From: Cephaloticoccus capnophilus | GTDB lineage: Bacteria > Verrucomicrobiota > Verrucomicrobiia > Opitutales > Opitutaceae | Assembly (NCBI RefSeq): GCF_001580045.1 | Contig: NZ_LSZP01000004.1 | Coordinates: 17,010 to 81,009 of the forward strand | Direction of reading: 5' to 3' | DNA length: 64,000 bases | Translations under genes and position numbers: made by a program | The notes under the pieces: generated by a model | The model's database searches: none | Told to the model about the DNA's origin: nothing | What the model saw: the letters and a program-made list of their open reading frames with translations, nothing else | Shown: positions 27,684 through 36,460 of the stretch, piece by piece | Numbering within the stretch: position 1 is the stretch's first letter | Layout of the letters: the number at the start of each line of letters is the position of its first letter

Positions 27684-28016
27684 GTAAGGCAGTTAAGCGC
27701 CTTCACTTACGGTGCGCCCCACCGTAAGTGAGGGTCAGCTTTATCTGAAGGAAGACGGAGGCGAACTCGTAGGCAACGCAACGTGTCTATTCCGGTTTAG
27801 AGTACGAAACATAAGGCCCTCCATAACCAAGACTGGAACTTGCTGAGATCCAATTTTGGGTGGACAGCTGCATAGCCAGTAGCGGGGCAGAGGAACTAGC
27901 TCGGATGAGCCGTTTACGGCAAGTCCGCTCGCTTCATCGCGTGGTTTTGCGCGAAAGTTCACTTTGTTGAATTTTTATTTGCAATATATCTGCGATGGTT
28001 GATGCGTTTTTGCTAA
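27684..28016. other. Intergenic region with one strong hairpin, no gene seen
   Basis: A perfect 12-bp stem, TCACTTACGGTG (27703-27714) with CACCGTAAGTGA (27720-27731), lies 20 bp after the receptor stop and is the likely transcript end, although its T-tract is poor. The rest, with an AT-rich stretch (27960-28015) before metF, holds no open frame with coding character. A 73-codon minus-strand frame here has no family features. Confidence 0.55.
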
Positions 28017-28919
28017 ATGATCTCTGACTCCACCATTAGTCGTCTGTTTTCCGAAAAGTCGCGTCCGCTGCGTTCGCTGGAGTTTTTCCCGCCCAAAGAG
28101 GAGTTGGATGTGCTCGCACTTAAGAAAACCGCCTCAGAACTGGTCAAAATCGCGGCCGATTTTGCTTCGGTGACTTATGGGGCGGGCGGCGGCACACGGC
28201 AGCGGACGGCAGAGGTGTCGCAGTTGCTGCGCGGTGAGTTGGGTTGCCCGATTATGCCGCACCTGACTTGTGTGGGTCATTCGCGCGAGGAGCTCCATGC
28301 GCTGGCCGACGAGATTCACGCTAGCGGGTTCCGGAATATCATGACCTTGCGCGGCGATTTGCCGAAGAGTGCGGTGCAGAGCGGCACTGGGCAAAAGCCA
28401 CTGGAGGATGATGCGCCGCGCTATGCTTCTGATTTGGTTGCGTTACTGAAGGCGCGGCACAGCGACTTTTGTCTCGGGGTAGCGGCCTATCCAGAAAAGC
28501 ACCCGCAAGCTGCAAGCCTGGAGTCCGACATTGCACACTTAAAGGCCAAGATTGATGCGGGTGCGGATTTTGCGGTGACGCAGCTTTTCTTCGATAACGC
28601 CGTTTACTTCCGCTTCGTTGAAAAATGCCGCGCAGCGGGAATCTCCGTGCCGATTGTGCCGGGTATCATGCCTGCGCTTTCGCTCGCTCAAGTGCGCCGA
28701 TTTACGGCGATGTGCGAAGTGGTGCTACCCGAAAAACTTGCGGCACAGCTCGCCGCGGCGGGGGAGGACAATCCCGATGAGGTGGCGCATATCGGCACGC
28801 AGTGGACGATCGCCCAGGTGCGTGAACTGCTCGCGAGCGGGGCGCCGGGCTACCACCTCTACACGCTCAATCGCGCGCGCAGTGCGGTGGAGCTTTGTGC
28901 CGCGTTGGCGGAAGCATAA
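28017..28919 (+). CDS. metF: 5,10-methylenetetrahydrofolate reductase
   Basis: FAD enzyme that makes 5-methyl-tetrahydrofolate for methionine synthesis. The 300 residues form a TIM barrel with LEFFPPKEELD (active-site Glu), SVTYGAGGGTR, TCVGHSREEL, NIMTLRGDLPK, GVAAYPEKHPQAASLESDI, DFAVTQLFFDN and VPGIMPALSLAQVRRFT. Length and motifs are standard. It is followed by a convergent gene, with a GC-rich hairpin (28947-28971) between. Confidence 0.95.
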   Translation: MISDSTISRLFSEKSRPLRSLEFFPPKEELDVLALKKTASELVKIAADFASVTYGAGGGTRQRTAEVSQLLRGELGCPIMPHLTCVGHSREELHALADEIHASGFRNIMTLRGDLPKSAVQSGTGQKPLEDDAPRYASDLVALLKARHSDFCLGVAAYPEKHPQAASLESDIAHLKAKIDAGADFAVTQLFFDNAVYFRFVEKCRAAGISVPIVPGIMPALSLAQVRRFTAMCEVVLPEKLAAQLAAAGEDNPDEVAHIGTQWTIAQVRELLASGAPGYHLYTLNRARSAVELCAALAEA

Positions 28920-28946
28920 CAAACCCTAGGTAGAGGTTTCTTTGAT

Positions 28947-28971
28947 GCGCGGGCTCAGTCTGAGCCTGCGC
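28947..28971. terminator. Hairpin between convergent metF and SUI1 genes
   Basis: GCGCGGGCTCA pairs with TGAGCCTGCGC (one G-T pair) around a 3-nt loop. There is no T-tract on either side, but the position between two gene ends supports a role in transcript termination or stabilisation. Confidence 0.4.
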
Positions 28972-29004
28972 GCTGGCGGGCAAGGCTCACTGTCCTTGCG
29001 CGGG

Positions 29005-29400
29005 TCATCCGCCTGCAAACACAGGCTGGAAGCCTTTCTCGCGGAGCAGGGCGGCGATGCGTTCGCGTTGGTCGCCTTGGATTTCGATTTCGCCGTTTTC
29101 ATTGACGGTGCCTCCGCAGCTGCAGGCTTGGTGCAGCGTTTTGCAAAGCGCGTCCTTTTCTGCGGCGCCGATGCCACTAAAACCGCTGACCAGTGTGACG
29201 GTTTTCCCTCCGCGTCCGGCTTTCAAGCGACGGATTTCCAGCCGCCCCCTCGACTTGGGTTTTGTCGGTGCTGGGTTCGCTTGGAGTGCCGGTATTTTGG
29301 CCTCTGGCAACTCAGCAGCACTCAATGCTCCAAAGGGATTTTGCCCGAGCGCGGTGCCGCCATTCGTCGCAACCCGTTCCGATTTTTCCCGCTTACTCAT
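29005..29400 (-). CDS. SUI1/YciH-family translation initiation factor homologue
   Basis: A 131-residue protein whose C-terminal ~75 residues form the eIF1/SUI1 fold (LEIRRLKAGRGGKTVTLVSG, then LCKTLHQACSCGGTVNENGE and IEIQGDQRERIAALLREKGF), known as YciH in bacteria, which can affect start-site fidelity. The N-terminal part is polar and non-conserved. The ATG at 29400 has a good Shine-Dalgarno site (GAGAGGAA), rare in this window, and overlaps the end of the small upstream gene by 8 bases, so the two are probably translated together. Confidence 0.9.
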   Translation of the reverse strand: MSKREKSERVATNGGTALGQNPFGALSAAELPEAKIPALQANPAPTKPKSRGRLEIRRLKAGRGGKTVTLVSGFSGIGAAEKDALCKTLHQACSCGGTVNENGEIEIQGDQRERIAALLREKGFQPVFAGG

Positions 29401-29683
29401 GATTTTTTCCTCTCGCCGCCGCGGGTATCCCCTCTGCCTCGCCGCCGAGGAATGCGAGTGCCTTGGCGTAGCTGCGGTTCGCGAGGAAGTGTGCGAGTTG
29501 CGGATGGAGCCTGCGCCGGTGTTCGGCAAAGAGAGAGTCGAGCGTATCAATTTCGCGGGTGATCATTGCCGCTTGCTCGTCTGCATTTTGGCCGCGGTCG
29601 CTAGCCGCGTTTACGTGATTTCCGCACGCTTGCGTAGCAGTACTTAGCCTTATCAGAGAATCTTTTATCAGGGGCTCAATCAT
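29393..29683 (-). CDS. Small helical protein of unknown function upstream of SUI1 gene
   Basis: A 96-residue, mostly helical protein (ATQACGNHVNAASDRGQNA, MITREIDTLDSLFAEHRRRL, FLANRSYAKALAFLGG). I do not recognise the family. Its stop overlaps the SUI1 start codon region (TAA at 29393, next ATG at 29400), and its composition is that of a real protein. The C-terminal segment ending FLANRSYAKALAFLGGE looks like a short helical repeat. It is probably the first gene of a two-gene operon. Confidence 0.6.
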   Translation of the reverse strand: MIEPLIKDSLIRLSTATQACGNHVNAASDRGQNADEQAAMITREIDTLDSLFAEHRRRLHPQLAHFLANRSYAKALAFLGGEAEGIPAAARGKNHE

Positions 29684-29894
29684 CAGCGCAGGTGTTACTA
29701 ATTCTTTGCTAGAAGCGATAAGCCGGATTGCAATCTCGCGTCGCTTCGGGCGCCTCTCTTAGTAGCGACAGAACAGTAGTCTTGAACTCTGCACTCCCAC
29801 TTTTCTCTCCCCGACTGAAGGCACACTTCTGCGACTGCGCGGCTCATTGCCGCCGCTTCTTCGCTGCCGTGTGCTTCTTTTTTTACCTAATTAA

Positions 29895-32759
29895 ATGAAC
29901 TCCCTGCCTCTGCCTACCCAGGCCAATGCTGCACTCATCGAACAAGCCTATCAGTCTTGGCTAGAAAATCCCGACTCGGTAGACCCGACTTGGCGCGCGT
30001 TTTTCCAGGGATTTCAGCTCGGCTACGCAGGTGAGCCCATCAGTGGCCCGGCGGCGCAGAGCGTCTCGATTATCGATGGGCTCAGGCAGAGCCACGTCCA
30101 CTACCTGATTAGCAACTATCGGGCGATCGGGCACCTCGAAGCGCACCTCGATCCGCTCAGCGAGCCGCCGCCCGCGCATCCGAAGTTGGGCCTTCCCTAC
30201 TACAAGTTGAGCGAGGCCGACCTCGATACCGTTTTTGACGTGGGCACCTATCTCGGCGGCGGGCAGATGAAGTTGCGCGACGTGGTTGGGAGCTTGCGCC
30301 AGACTTACTGCGGTAAGGTCGGTGTCGAGTATACGCACATCCAAGACCTCGACGTGCGCTTCTGGCTTCAGGAGAAAATGGAGACTACGCGTAACCAGCC
30401 AGCCTTCACGCGTGGGCAAAAAATCCGCATCCTGCGCCGGGTTCATAAGGCGGAGCTTTTTGAGAAATTCCTCCACACCAAATACGTTGGCCAAAAGCGC
30501 TTTTCGCTCGAAGGCGGCGAGACGATCATCGCCGCGCTCGACTCACTCATTGAGCACTGCCCGGATGTTGGCGTGGAGGAGATCGTTATGGGGATGGCGC
30601 ACCGCGGGCGGCTCAACGTGCTGACCAGCGTCATGCGCAAGTCCTTCGACGAACTCTTTGCGCAGTTCTCAGAAAACTACATCCCCGACACCGTCGGCGG
30701 CGACGGCGACGTGAAATATCACCTCGGCTACACCGCTACGCTCAAGACGACGACCGGCTCCAAGGTCGATGTGCGCTTGGTCGCGAACCCCTCGCATCTC
30801 GAAATCGTGGACGCCGTCGTCGAGGGCAAGGCGCGCGCGCGCCAGCGAATCCGTGGTGATATCGATCGTACCTGTGTCATGCCCGTACTGATACACGGCG
30901 ACGCGGCCTTTGCGGGACAGGGGATTGTCGCCGAGACGATGAATTTTTCCCAACTCGCGGGCTACCGCACAGGCGGCACCGTGCACTTCATCATCAACAA
31001 TCAAATCGGCTTCACGACCGACCCGAGCGACGCGCGATCTAGCCGTTACTGCACGGATGTCGCCAAGATGATTGAGGCCCCCGTCTTCCACGTAAATGGC
31101 GACGACCCCGAGGCAGTTTGCATGGTCGCGCAGCTCGCACTGGAGTTTCGCGTGCAATTTCACCGCGACGTTGTGATCGACATGTATTGCTACCGCAAAC
31201 ACGGCCACAACGAGAGCGACGAGCCCGCCTTTACCCAGCCGCTCCTTTACCGAAAGATCAGCAAGCACCCGCAAGTCTCCGCCATCCTCACGCGCAAGCT
31301 CATCGAAGAAGGCACCATCACTCCGGAGGAAGGCGAGGCCATCAAAGCTGAGTATACCCAAGCGCTCGAAGCCCACCTCGAAAAAGCGAAGGCAGGCGAG
31401 GGTGGGCGCAGTGAGAAACGTAAGGCCCGCCGTGATACGATTGCCCAGCAGATGACCCGGGAGCTCTCTGCTCCTGCCGCGCGTTTTCAACCGAGCTTCG
31501 ACTTTGAGCCCGTGGCGACGCACGCGACTGCGGCAGACATCGCCGACATCACCCGTGCGCTCTCGACCGTGCCCGAAGGGTTTAGCCCCAACACAAAAAT
31601 CCGTCGTCTCCTCGACCAGCGCGCCGCTGCAATTGCCAAAGGCGAGGGGATCGACTGGGGCCTCGGCGAGGCACTCGCCATCGGCTCGCTCCTGCTCGAT
31701 GGTGTGCATGTGCGCCTGAGCGGCCAAGATTGCCAGCGCGGCACCTTTAGCCACCGCCACGCCGTCCTCCACGATATGGAGACGCACGAGACGCACATCT
31801 CGCTGCGCCACATCCGCGAAGGCCAAGCCATGTTTTGCGTTTACAACTCACTGCTCAGTGAGGCCGCCGTCCTCGGTTTTGACTACGGCTACGCGACCTA
31901 TCACGAGAAGATGCTCTGCATCTGGGAGGCGCAGTTTGGCGACTTCGCCAACGGAGCCCAAGTGATCATCGACCAGTTCATCGCTAGCGGAGAGTCGAAG
32001 TGGCAACAGACCTGCGACCTCGTGCTCCTGCTCCCCCACGGCTACGAAGGCCAAGGCCCTGAGCACTCCTCCGCGCGCCTCGAACGCTTCCTCTCCCTCT
32101 GCGCCGAGGATAACATCCAAGTCGCCAACCCGACCACGCCCGCACAGTATTTCCACCTGCTGCGCCGCCAGATGAAGCGCAAGTTCCGCAAGCCGCTCGT
32201 CATCATGTCGCCCAAGTCACTCTTGCGAAACCCTGCCGCGACCTCGCGGCTCGACGAGTTCACCAGCGGCCATTTTCAAGAAATCTTGGACGACGAGATT
32301 TGGGGAGAGCCGCGCAGTGACGCGCCGCCAGCACTTGACGCCAGCTCGGCGACTCAGGCTGCCCTGCGCACAGCGTCAGGCGCCGGGCAGCAAATGAAAG
32401 CGGACACTGTCCGCCGCCTCATTTTCTGCTCGGGCAAAGTCTACTACGACCTCTGCGACTACCGTGCGAAAAACGCGATTACCGACGTTGCGATTGCCCG
32501 CATCGAGCAACTCTACCCGCTCAACGCCGAACGCCTCGCCGAGGTCGCCGCGCGCTACCCAGAAGCGCGCCTCATCTGGTGCCAAGAAGAGCCGCATAAC
32601 ATGGGCTCGTGGAACTACATCTCCCCGCTAATTGAGGCCATCACCGGCCGCCGCCCGCACTATGCCGGCCGCGCTCCTGGTGCCTCGCCCGCAGTCGGCT
32701 CCTTGGCCTTGCACCACATCGAGCTCGAAGCCTTCCTCGACGCCGCATTCACCGTCTAA
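29895..32759 (+). CDS. sucA: 2-oxoglutarate dehydrogenase E1 component
   Basis: Thiamine-diphosphate enzyme that decarboxylates 2-oxoglutarate in the TCA cycle. The 954 residues fit the family. Motifs: the N-terminal E2-binding-type segment ([20 protein letters not shown]), [40 protein letters not shown], the cofactor region [12 protein letters not shown] with [12 protein letters not shown], then [14 protein letters not shown] and [20 protein letters not shown]. First gene of sucA-sucB-lpd; the leader is AT-rich with no Shine-Dalgarno site. Confidence 0.96.
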   Translation: MNSLPLPTQANAALIEQAYQSWLENPDSVDPTWRAFFQGFQLGYAGEPISGPAAQSVSIIDGLRQSHVHYLISNYRAIGHLEAHLDPLSEPPPAHPKLGLPYYKLSEADLDTVFDVGTYLGGGQMKLRDVVGSLRQTYCGKVGVEYTHIQDLDVRFWLQEKMETTRNQPAFTRGQKIRILRRVHKAELFEKFLHTKYVGQKRFSLEGGETIIAALDSLIEHCPDVGVEEIVMGMAHRGRLNVLTSVMRKSFDELFAQFSENYIPDTVGGDGDVKYHLGYTATLKTTTGSKVDVRLVANPSHLEIVDAVVEGKARARQRIRGDIDRTCVMPVLIHGDAAFAGQGIVAETMNFSQLAGYRTGGTVHFIINNQIGFTTDPSDARSSRYCTDVAKMIEAPVFHVNGDDPEAVCMVAQLALEFRVQFHRDVVIDMYCYRKHGHNESDEPAFTQPLLYRKISKHPQVSAILTRKLIEEGTITPEEGEAIKAEYTQALEAHLEKAKAGEGGRSEKRKARRDTIAQQMTRELSAPAARFQPSFDFEPVATHATAADIADITRALSTVPEGFSPNTKIRRLLDQRAAAIAKGEGIDWGLGEALAIGSLLLDGVHVRLSGQDCQRGTFSHRHAVLHDMETHETHISLRHIREGQAMFCVYNSLLSEAAVLGFDYGYATYHEKMLCIWEAQFGDFANGAQVIIDQFIASGESKWQQTCDLVLLLPHGYEGQGPEHSSARLERFLSLCAEDNIQVANPTTPAQYFHLLRRQMKRKFRKPLVIMSPKSLLRNPAATSRLDEFTSGHFQEILDDEIWGEPRSDAPPALDASSATQAALRTASGAGQQMKADTVRRLIFCSGKVYYDLCDYRAKNAITDVAIARIEQLYPLNAERLAEVAARYPEARLIWCQEEPHNMGSWNYISPLIEAITGRRPHYAGRAPGASPAVGSLALHHIELEAFLDAAFTV

Positions 32760-32821
32760 CCCGGTTTGCCGCGCCTTTGCAGTTTCCCATAACTACCCCC
32801 CACTCCCTCCCAAATCTTCTC

Positions 32822-34021
32822 ATGAGCCTGGCAGTTAAAATCCCTAACCTCGGCGAATCGATTACGACCGGCCTCCTCGTCAAATGGCACGTTGCCGACG
32901 GCGATATCGTCCAAAAAGACCAGCCGCTCTACGAACTAGAGACCGACAAAATCACCGCCGAAGGCACGGCTGAAGTTTCGGGGAAAATCGCCCTAAAAGT
33001 CACCGAAGGCACCGAAGTAAAAATCGGCGAAACGGTCGCCGAGATTGATGAGAAGGCCGCATCCGCCTCTTCGCCTGCTACCAGCACGGGCGCGCCTGCC
33101 GCCGCGCCAACGAGCGCGTCGCCAAATAAAAAGGACGAGTCTCCCGCAGTCCGCCGCCTTGCCGCCGAGAGCGGCATTGATCCCGCGAGCGTCACTGGCA
33201 CGGGCAAAGCCGGTCGCGTGACCAAAGCCGATATGCTCGCCGCGGCTTCCGCGCCGAAAGCGGTCGCGCCGCAACCGAGTAAATCCGCCGCGCCGGCCCC
33301 GGCGGCTCGCCCAGTAGAAAAGGCGAAGACCTCGCGCAAAAAGCTCAGCTCCTTGCGTGCACGAATCGCCGAGCGACTCGTGCAGGCCCAGCACGAAGCG
33401 GCCATGCTCACCACCTTTAACGAGGTGGACATGTCGGCGGTCATGGCTCTGCGCCAGAAATACCAAGACAGCTTTGTTAAGAAACACGGCATCAAGCTCG
33501 GCTTCATGTCCTTCTTTGCGAAGGCGGTCGTCCACGCGCTCCAGGAAGTCCCCGCCATCAACGCGCGCATCGAGGGCGATACTTTAGTGGAAAACCACTA
33601 CTACGACCTCGGCGTTGCCGTCTCCACCCCGAAGGGCCTCATGGTCCCAGTCATTCGCGATTGCGATAGCCTCGGCATGGCCGACATCGAGCAGCAAATC
33701 GCCGCTGCGGCCACCAAAGCGCGCGACGGGAAAATTACCCTCGCTGACCTCGAAGGCGGTGTCTTCACCATCACCAACGGCGGCATCTTTGGGTCGATGC
33801 TCTCCACGCCAATCCTCAACGCGCCGCAAAGCGCGATTCTCGGACTGCACGCCATCAACGAACGCCCCGTGGCCATCGACGGCCAAGTCGTCATTCGCCC
33901 CATGATGTATCTGGCCCTTAGCTACGACCACCGCGTCGTCGATGGCCGCGAAGCCGTGACCTTCCTCGTCAAAGTAAAGCAGGCGATCGAAGACCCCGCC
34001 CGGCTCCTGATCGGTGCGTAA
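32822..34021 (+). CDS. sucB: 2-oxoglutarate dehydrogenase E2, dihydrolipoyl succinyltransferase
   Basis: Core of the 2-oxoglutarate dehydrogenase complex, 399 residues. One N-terminal lipoyl domain with site ETDKITAEG (about residues 1-80), an Ala/Pro linker, a subunit-binding domain ([19 protein letters not shown]), a second linker, then the succinyltransferase domain ([51 protein letters not shown] with the active His). The start at 32822 begins the lipoyl domain; the longer frame from 32777 is not conserved. The leader before the ATG is strongly pyrimidine-rich. Confidence 0.95.
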   Translation: MSLAVKIPNLGESITTGLLVKWHVADGDIVQKDQPLYELETDKITAEGTAEVSGKIALKVTEGTEVKIGETVAEIDEKAASASSPATSTGAPAAAPTSASPNKKDESPAVRRLAAESGIDPASVTGTGKAGRVTKADMLAAASAPKAVAPQPSKSAAPAPAARPVEKAKTSRKKLSSLRARIAERLVQAQHEAAMLTTFNEVDMSAVMALRQKYQDSFVKKHGIKLGFMSFFAKAVVHALQEVPAINARIEGDTLVENHYYDLGVAVSTPKGLMVPVIRDCDSLGMADIEQQIAAAATKARDGKITLADLEGGVFTITNGGIFGSMLSTPILNAPQSAILGLHAINERPVAIDGQVVIRPMMYLALSYDHRVVDGREAVTFLVKVKQAIEDPARLLIGA

Positions 34022-34058
34022 CGGCCCCCCACGGCCAATTTCCCCCAAAAGGACCTGT

Positions 34059-35435
34059 ATGGACTACGACCTCATTGTTATCGGCGGCGGCCCCGGCGGC
34101 TACGTGTGCGCGTTTCGCGCGGCGCAACTCGGGCTTAAGAAAATCGCGCTTATCGACAAACGCCCGACCCTCGGCGGCACCTGCCTCAACGTCGGCTGCA
34201 TCCCGAGCAAAGCCCTGCTCGCCTCCTCCGAGCACGTCGCCTTCGCGCAAAAACACGCCGCCGAGCACGGCTTAACGTTTTCGGGGCTCACGGTCGATCT
34301 GCCCGCGATGCTCAAGAAGAAGGAAAGCATCGTCGCCAAGATGACCGGCGGGCTCGCCGCGCTCGCCAAGGCGAGGAAAGTCGAGGTCGTCACCGGCGCA
34401 GCCCAGTTTCTCGACGCGCACACGCTCGCCGTCGGCGAGCGCAAACTGAGCGCGCGAAACATCGTTATCGCGACCGGCTCCGCTCCGGTCGAGTTGCCCT
34501 TTCTTAAGTTCGATGGGCAAGCGATCATCTCCTCTACCGAGGCGCTCGCGCTTACCGAAGTCCCTAAAAAACTCGTCGTTGTGGGCGGTGGCGCGATCGG
34601 TCTCGAGCTCGGCTCCGTGTGGGCGCGACTCGGCGCGGAAGTCACGATTGTCGAGTTTCTCCCGCAGATTGGCGGCCCGGCTGCCGACGCCGACGTGGTG
34701 CGCGGCTACACGCGCTCGCTCCAAGCCCAAGGGCTGAAAATCGAAGTCGGCGCAAAAGTCACCGGCTTTAAAGACGGGCAACTCCTCGCCGAGCGCGACG
34801 GAAAGCCACTCGCCTTTGCCGCCGATAAAGTCCTCGTCTCCGTGGGCCGCCGCCCCTTCACCGACGGGCTCGCCCTCGATAAGGCCGGCATCGCCCTCGC
34901 GGCAAATGGACGCATCGGCGTCGATGCACAGCTCCGCACGAGCGCTCCCCACATCCGCGCTATAGGCGACGTCGTTGACGGTCCCATGCTCGCGCATAAA
35001 GCCGAGGAAGATGGGGCCGCCGTCGCCGAGTGGATTGCGGGCAAGGCCGGACACATTAACTGGGACCTAATGCCCGCTATCATTTATACCGACCCCGAAC
35101 TCGCGACCGTCGGGCTCGGCGAAGACGCCGCCAAGAAAGCGGGCCGCAAGGTAAAGGTCGGCAAATTCAACTTTGCGGCCAACGCCCGCGCCCACGCCAA
35201 CGACGGGGCAGAGGGCTTTGTGAAAATCATCGCGGATGCGGAGACCGACACTATCCTCGGCGCACAGATTTTGGGCAAAAACGCGGGCGAACTCATCAGC
35301 GAGGTCGTTACACACATGGAATACTCGGGCAGTGCCGAAGACCTCGCCCGCACCATCCACGCGCACCCCACCATGAGCGAAGCCGTGAAAGAAGCCGCCG
35401 CCGCCGTCAGCAAAACCGCCATCCACGCGCTGTAG
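34059..35435 (+). CDS. lpd: Dihydrolipoyl dehydrogenase (E3)
   Basis: FAD/NAD disulfide oxidoreductase that re-oxidises dihydrolipoamide in 2-oxoacid dehydrogenase complexes; 458 residues. FAD site VIGGGPGGYVCAFRAAQLG, redox disulfide GGTCLNVGCIPSK, NAD site VVGGGAIGLELGSVWARLG, second FAD motif IGDVVDGPMLAHKAEEDG, and the catalytic HAHPTMSEAVKEA near the C-terminus. A good ribosome site (AAAAGGA) lies before the ATG at 34059, 37 bp after sucB. Since the pdh operon has no E3, this enzyme may serve both complexes. Confidence 0.96.
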   Translation: MDYDLIVIGGGPGGYVCAFRAAQLGLKKIALIDKRPTLGGTCLNVGCIPSKALLASSEHVAFAQKHAAEHGLTFSGLTVDLPAMLKKKESIVAKMTGGLAALAKARKVEVVTGAAQFLDAHTLAVGERKLSARNIVIATGSAPVELPFLKFDGQAIISSTEALALTEVPKKLVVVGGGAIGLELGSVWARLGAEVTIVEFLPQIGGPAADADVVRGYTRSLQAQGLKIEVGAKVTGFKDGQLLAERDGKPLAFAADKVLVSVGRRPFTDGLALDKAGIALAANGRIGVDAQLRTSAPHIRAIGDVVDGPMLAHKAEEDGAAVAEWIAGKAGHINWDLMPAIIYTDPELATVGLGEDAAKKAGRKVKVGKFNFAANARAHANDGAEGFVKIIADAETDTILGAQILGKNAGELISEVVTHMEYSGSAEDLARTIHAHPTMSEAVKEAAAAVSKTAIHAL

Positions 35436-35495
35436 CAGCGCGGCTACCGGCTGGATCGCTTTACACGGCAGCAGCAGCAGACTAAGCACGGGCGG

Positions 35496-36185
35496 ATGGA
35501 TACCCTTTTACTCTGGGACATCGACGGCACGATTATCAAAGGCCACGGCGCGGGTGTGCGCGCGATGGAGCGCGGCTTTGAAAAAAGCTTCGGGCGCGCG
35601 GGTCAAAAGTGCGACCTTGGCGTGGTCGATTGGGCGGGCCGGACGGATAAGTGGATTACCCGCGCTGTCCTAGAACACTTTGGCTGGGCCGCGACCGAGG
35701 AAAACGTGCAGCGCTACCTCAGTGCCTATATGGAGGCCCTCGCCGAGGAGCTGGCGGTGGGTCCGGGTGAGATCCTGCCCGGTGTGATTGAGCTACTCGA
35801 CACGCTGCACGCGCATCCGCGCGTCGCCCAAGGGCTTTTGACCGGAAACCTCCGCCAAGGCGCGCAACTCAAACTCGGCCATTATGACGCGTGGCACTAT
35901 TTCCCCTTTGGGGCCTTTGCCGATGACAGCGGCGTGCGCAACGAGCTGGGCCCGTACGCACTACGCCGCGCCCATGAGCAACACGGCGTCCACTTTACGC
36001 CCGAACGCTGCTTCATCATCGGCGACACACCGCACGACATCGAGTGCGCACGGGTGATTGGCGCAAACGCGATCGCCGTAGCCACGGGCACCTACACCCT
36101 CGCCGAGCTGGAGACTCATAAGCCCACCCTCAGCCTCGCCAATCTGGCCGACACCGAGCTGTTTCTGAAAACCATCTTGGGCTGA
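35496..36185 (+). CDS. HAD-superfamily hydrolase, phosphoglycolate phosphatase-like
   Basis: A 229-residue HAD phosphatase. Motif I is WDIDGTII (nucleophile Asp), with a helical cap domain (about residues 16-85), motif II in GLLTGN, and motifs III/IV in IIGDTPHDIECARVIG. The family includes phosphoglycolate and related sugar-phosphate phosphatases; the substrate cannot be assigned. It lies 60 bp after lpd and 31 bp before a dispersed hairpin element. Confidence 0.88.
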   Translation: MDTLLLWDIDGTIIKGHGAGVRAMERGFEKSFGRAGQKCDLGVVDWAGRTDKWITRAVLEHFGWAATEENVQRYLSAYMEALAEELAVGPGEILPGVIELLDTLHAHPRVAQGLLTGNLRQGAQLKLGHYDAWHYFPFGAFADDSGVRNELGPYALRRAHEQHGVHFTPERCFIIGDTPHDIECARVIGANAIAVATGTYTLAELETHKPTLSLANLADTELFLKTILG

Positions 36186-36215
36186 AAAAAGCACCTCCGA
36201 GGCGCTTCCCTAGCT

Positions 36216-36444
36216 CCACTACGCGTGGGGCGGCGGTCAGTGACCGCTTCCATTTAAATCGCGATTGTGCCCGTCCGCTTCGCGTCCGAACCCAATCGCG
36301 ATTTTGAAATGCCCCTCTCCAATCCTGTCGCAACGCGACAGGGGGAATTCTTTCAAATTTGGGATTTCGTTTTCGCGCGATAGCGCGATGAGAAATCCCA
36401 AATTGAATGGATGCAGCGACACGCTGCCGCACCACGCGTAGTGG
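36216..36444 (+). repeat. Dispersed hairpin element, copy 3 (complete, short form)
   Basis: A 229-bp unit between CCACTACGCGTGG and CCACGCGTAGTGG. End hairpin GCGGTC-AGT-GACCGC, second stem AAATCGCGATTG / CAATCGCGATTT (same place as copy 2 with an A-T to G-C paired change), then CTGTCGCAACGCGACAG and TTTGGGATTTC / GAAATCCCAAA. It fills the space between the ends of the convergent HAD and M16 genes. Confidence 0.85.
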
Positions 36445-36460
36445 AACAGACGCTGGGGGC

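Noticed and set aside
27741..27962. 73-codon minus-strand frame between the receptor and metF
   Set aside because: No ribosome site, family motif or neighbour link; composition is that of non-coding DNA.
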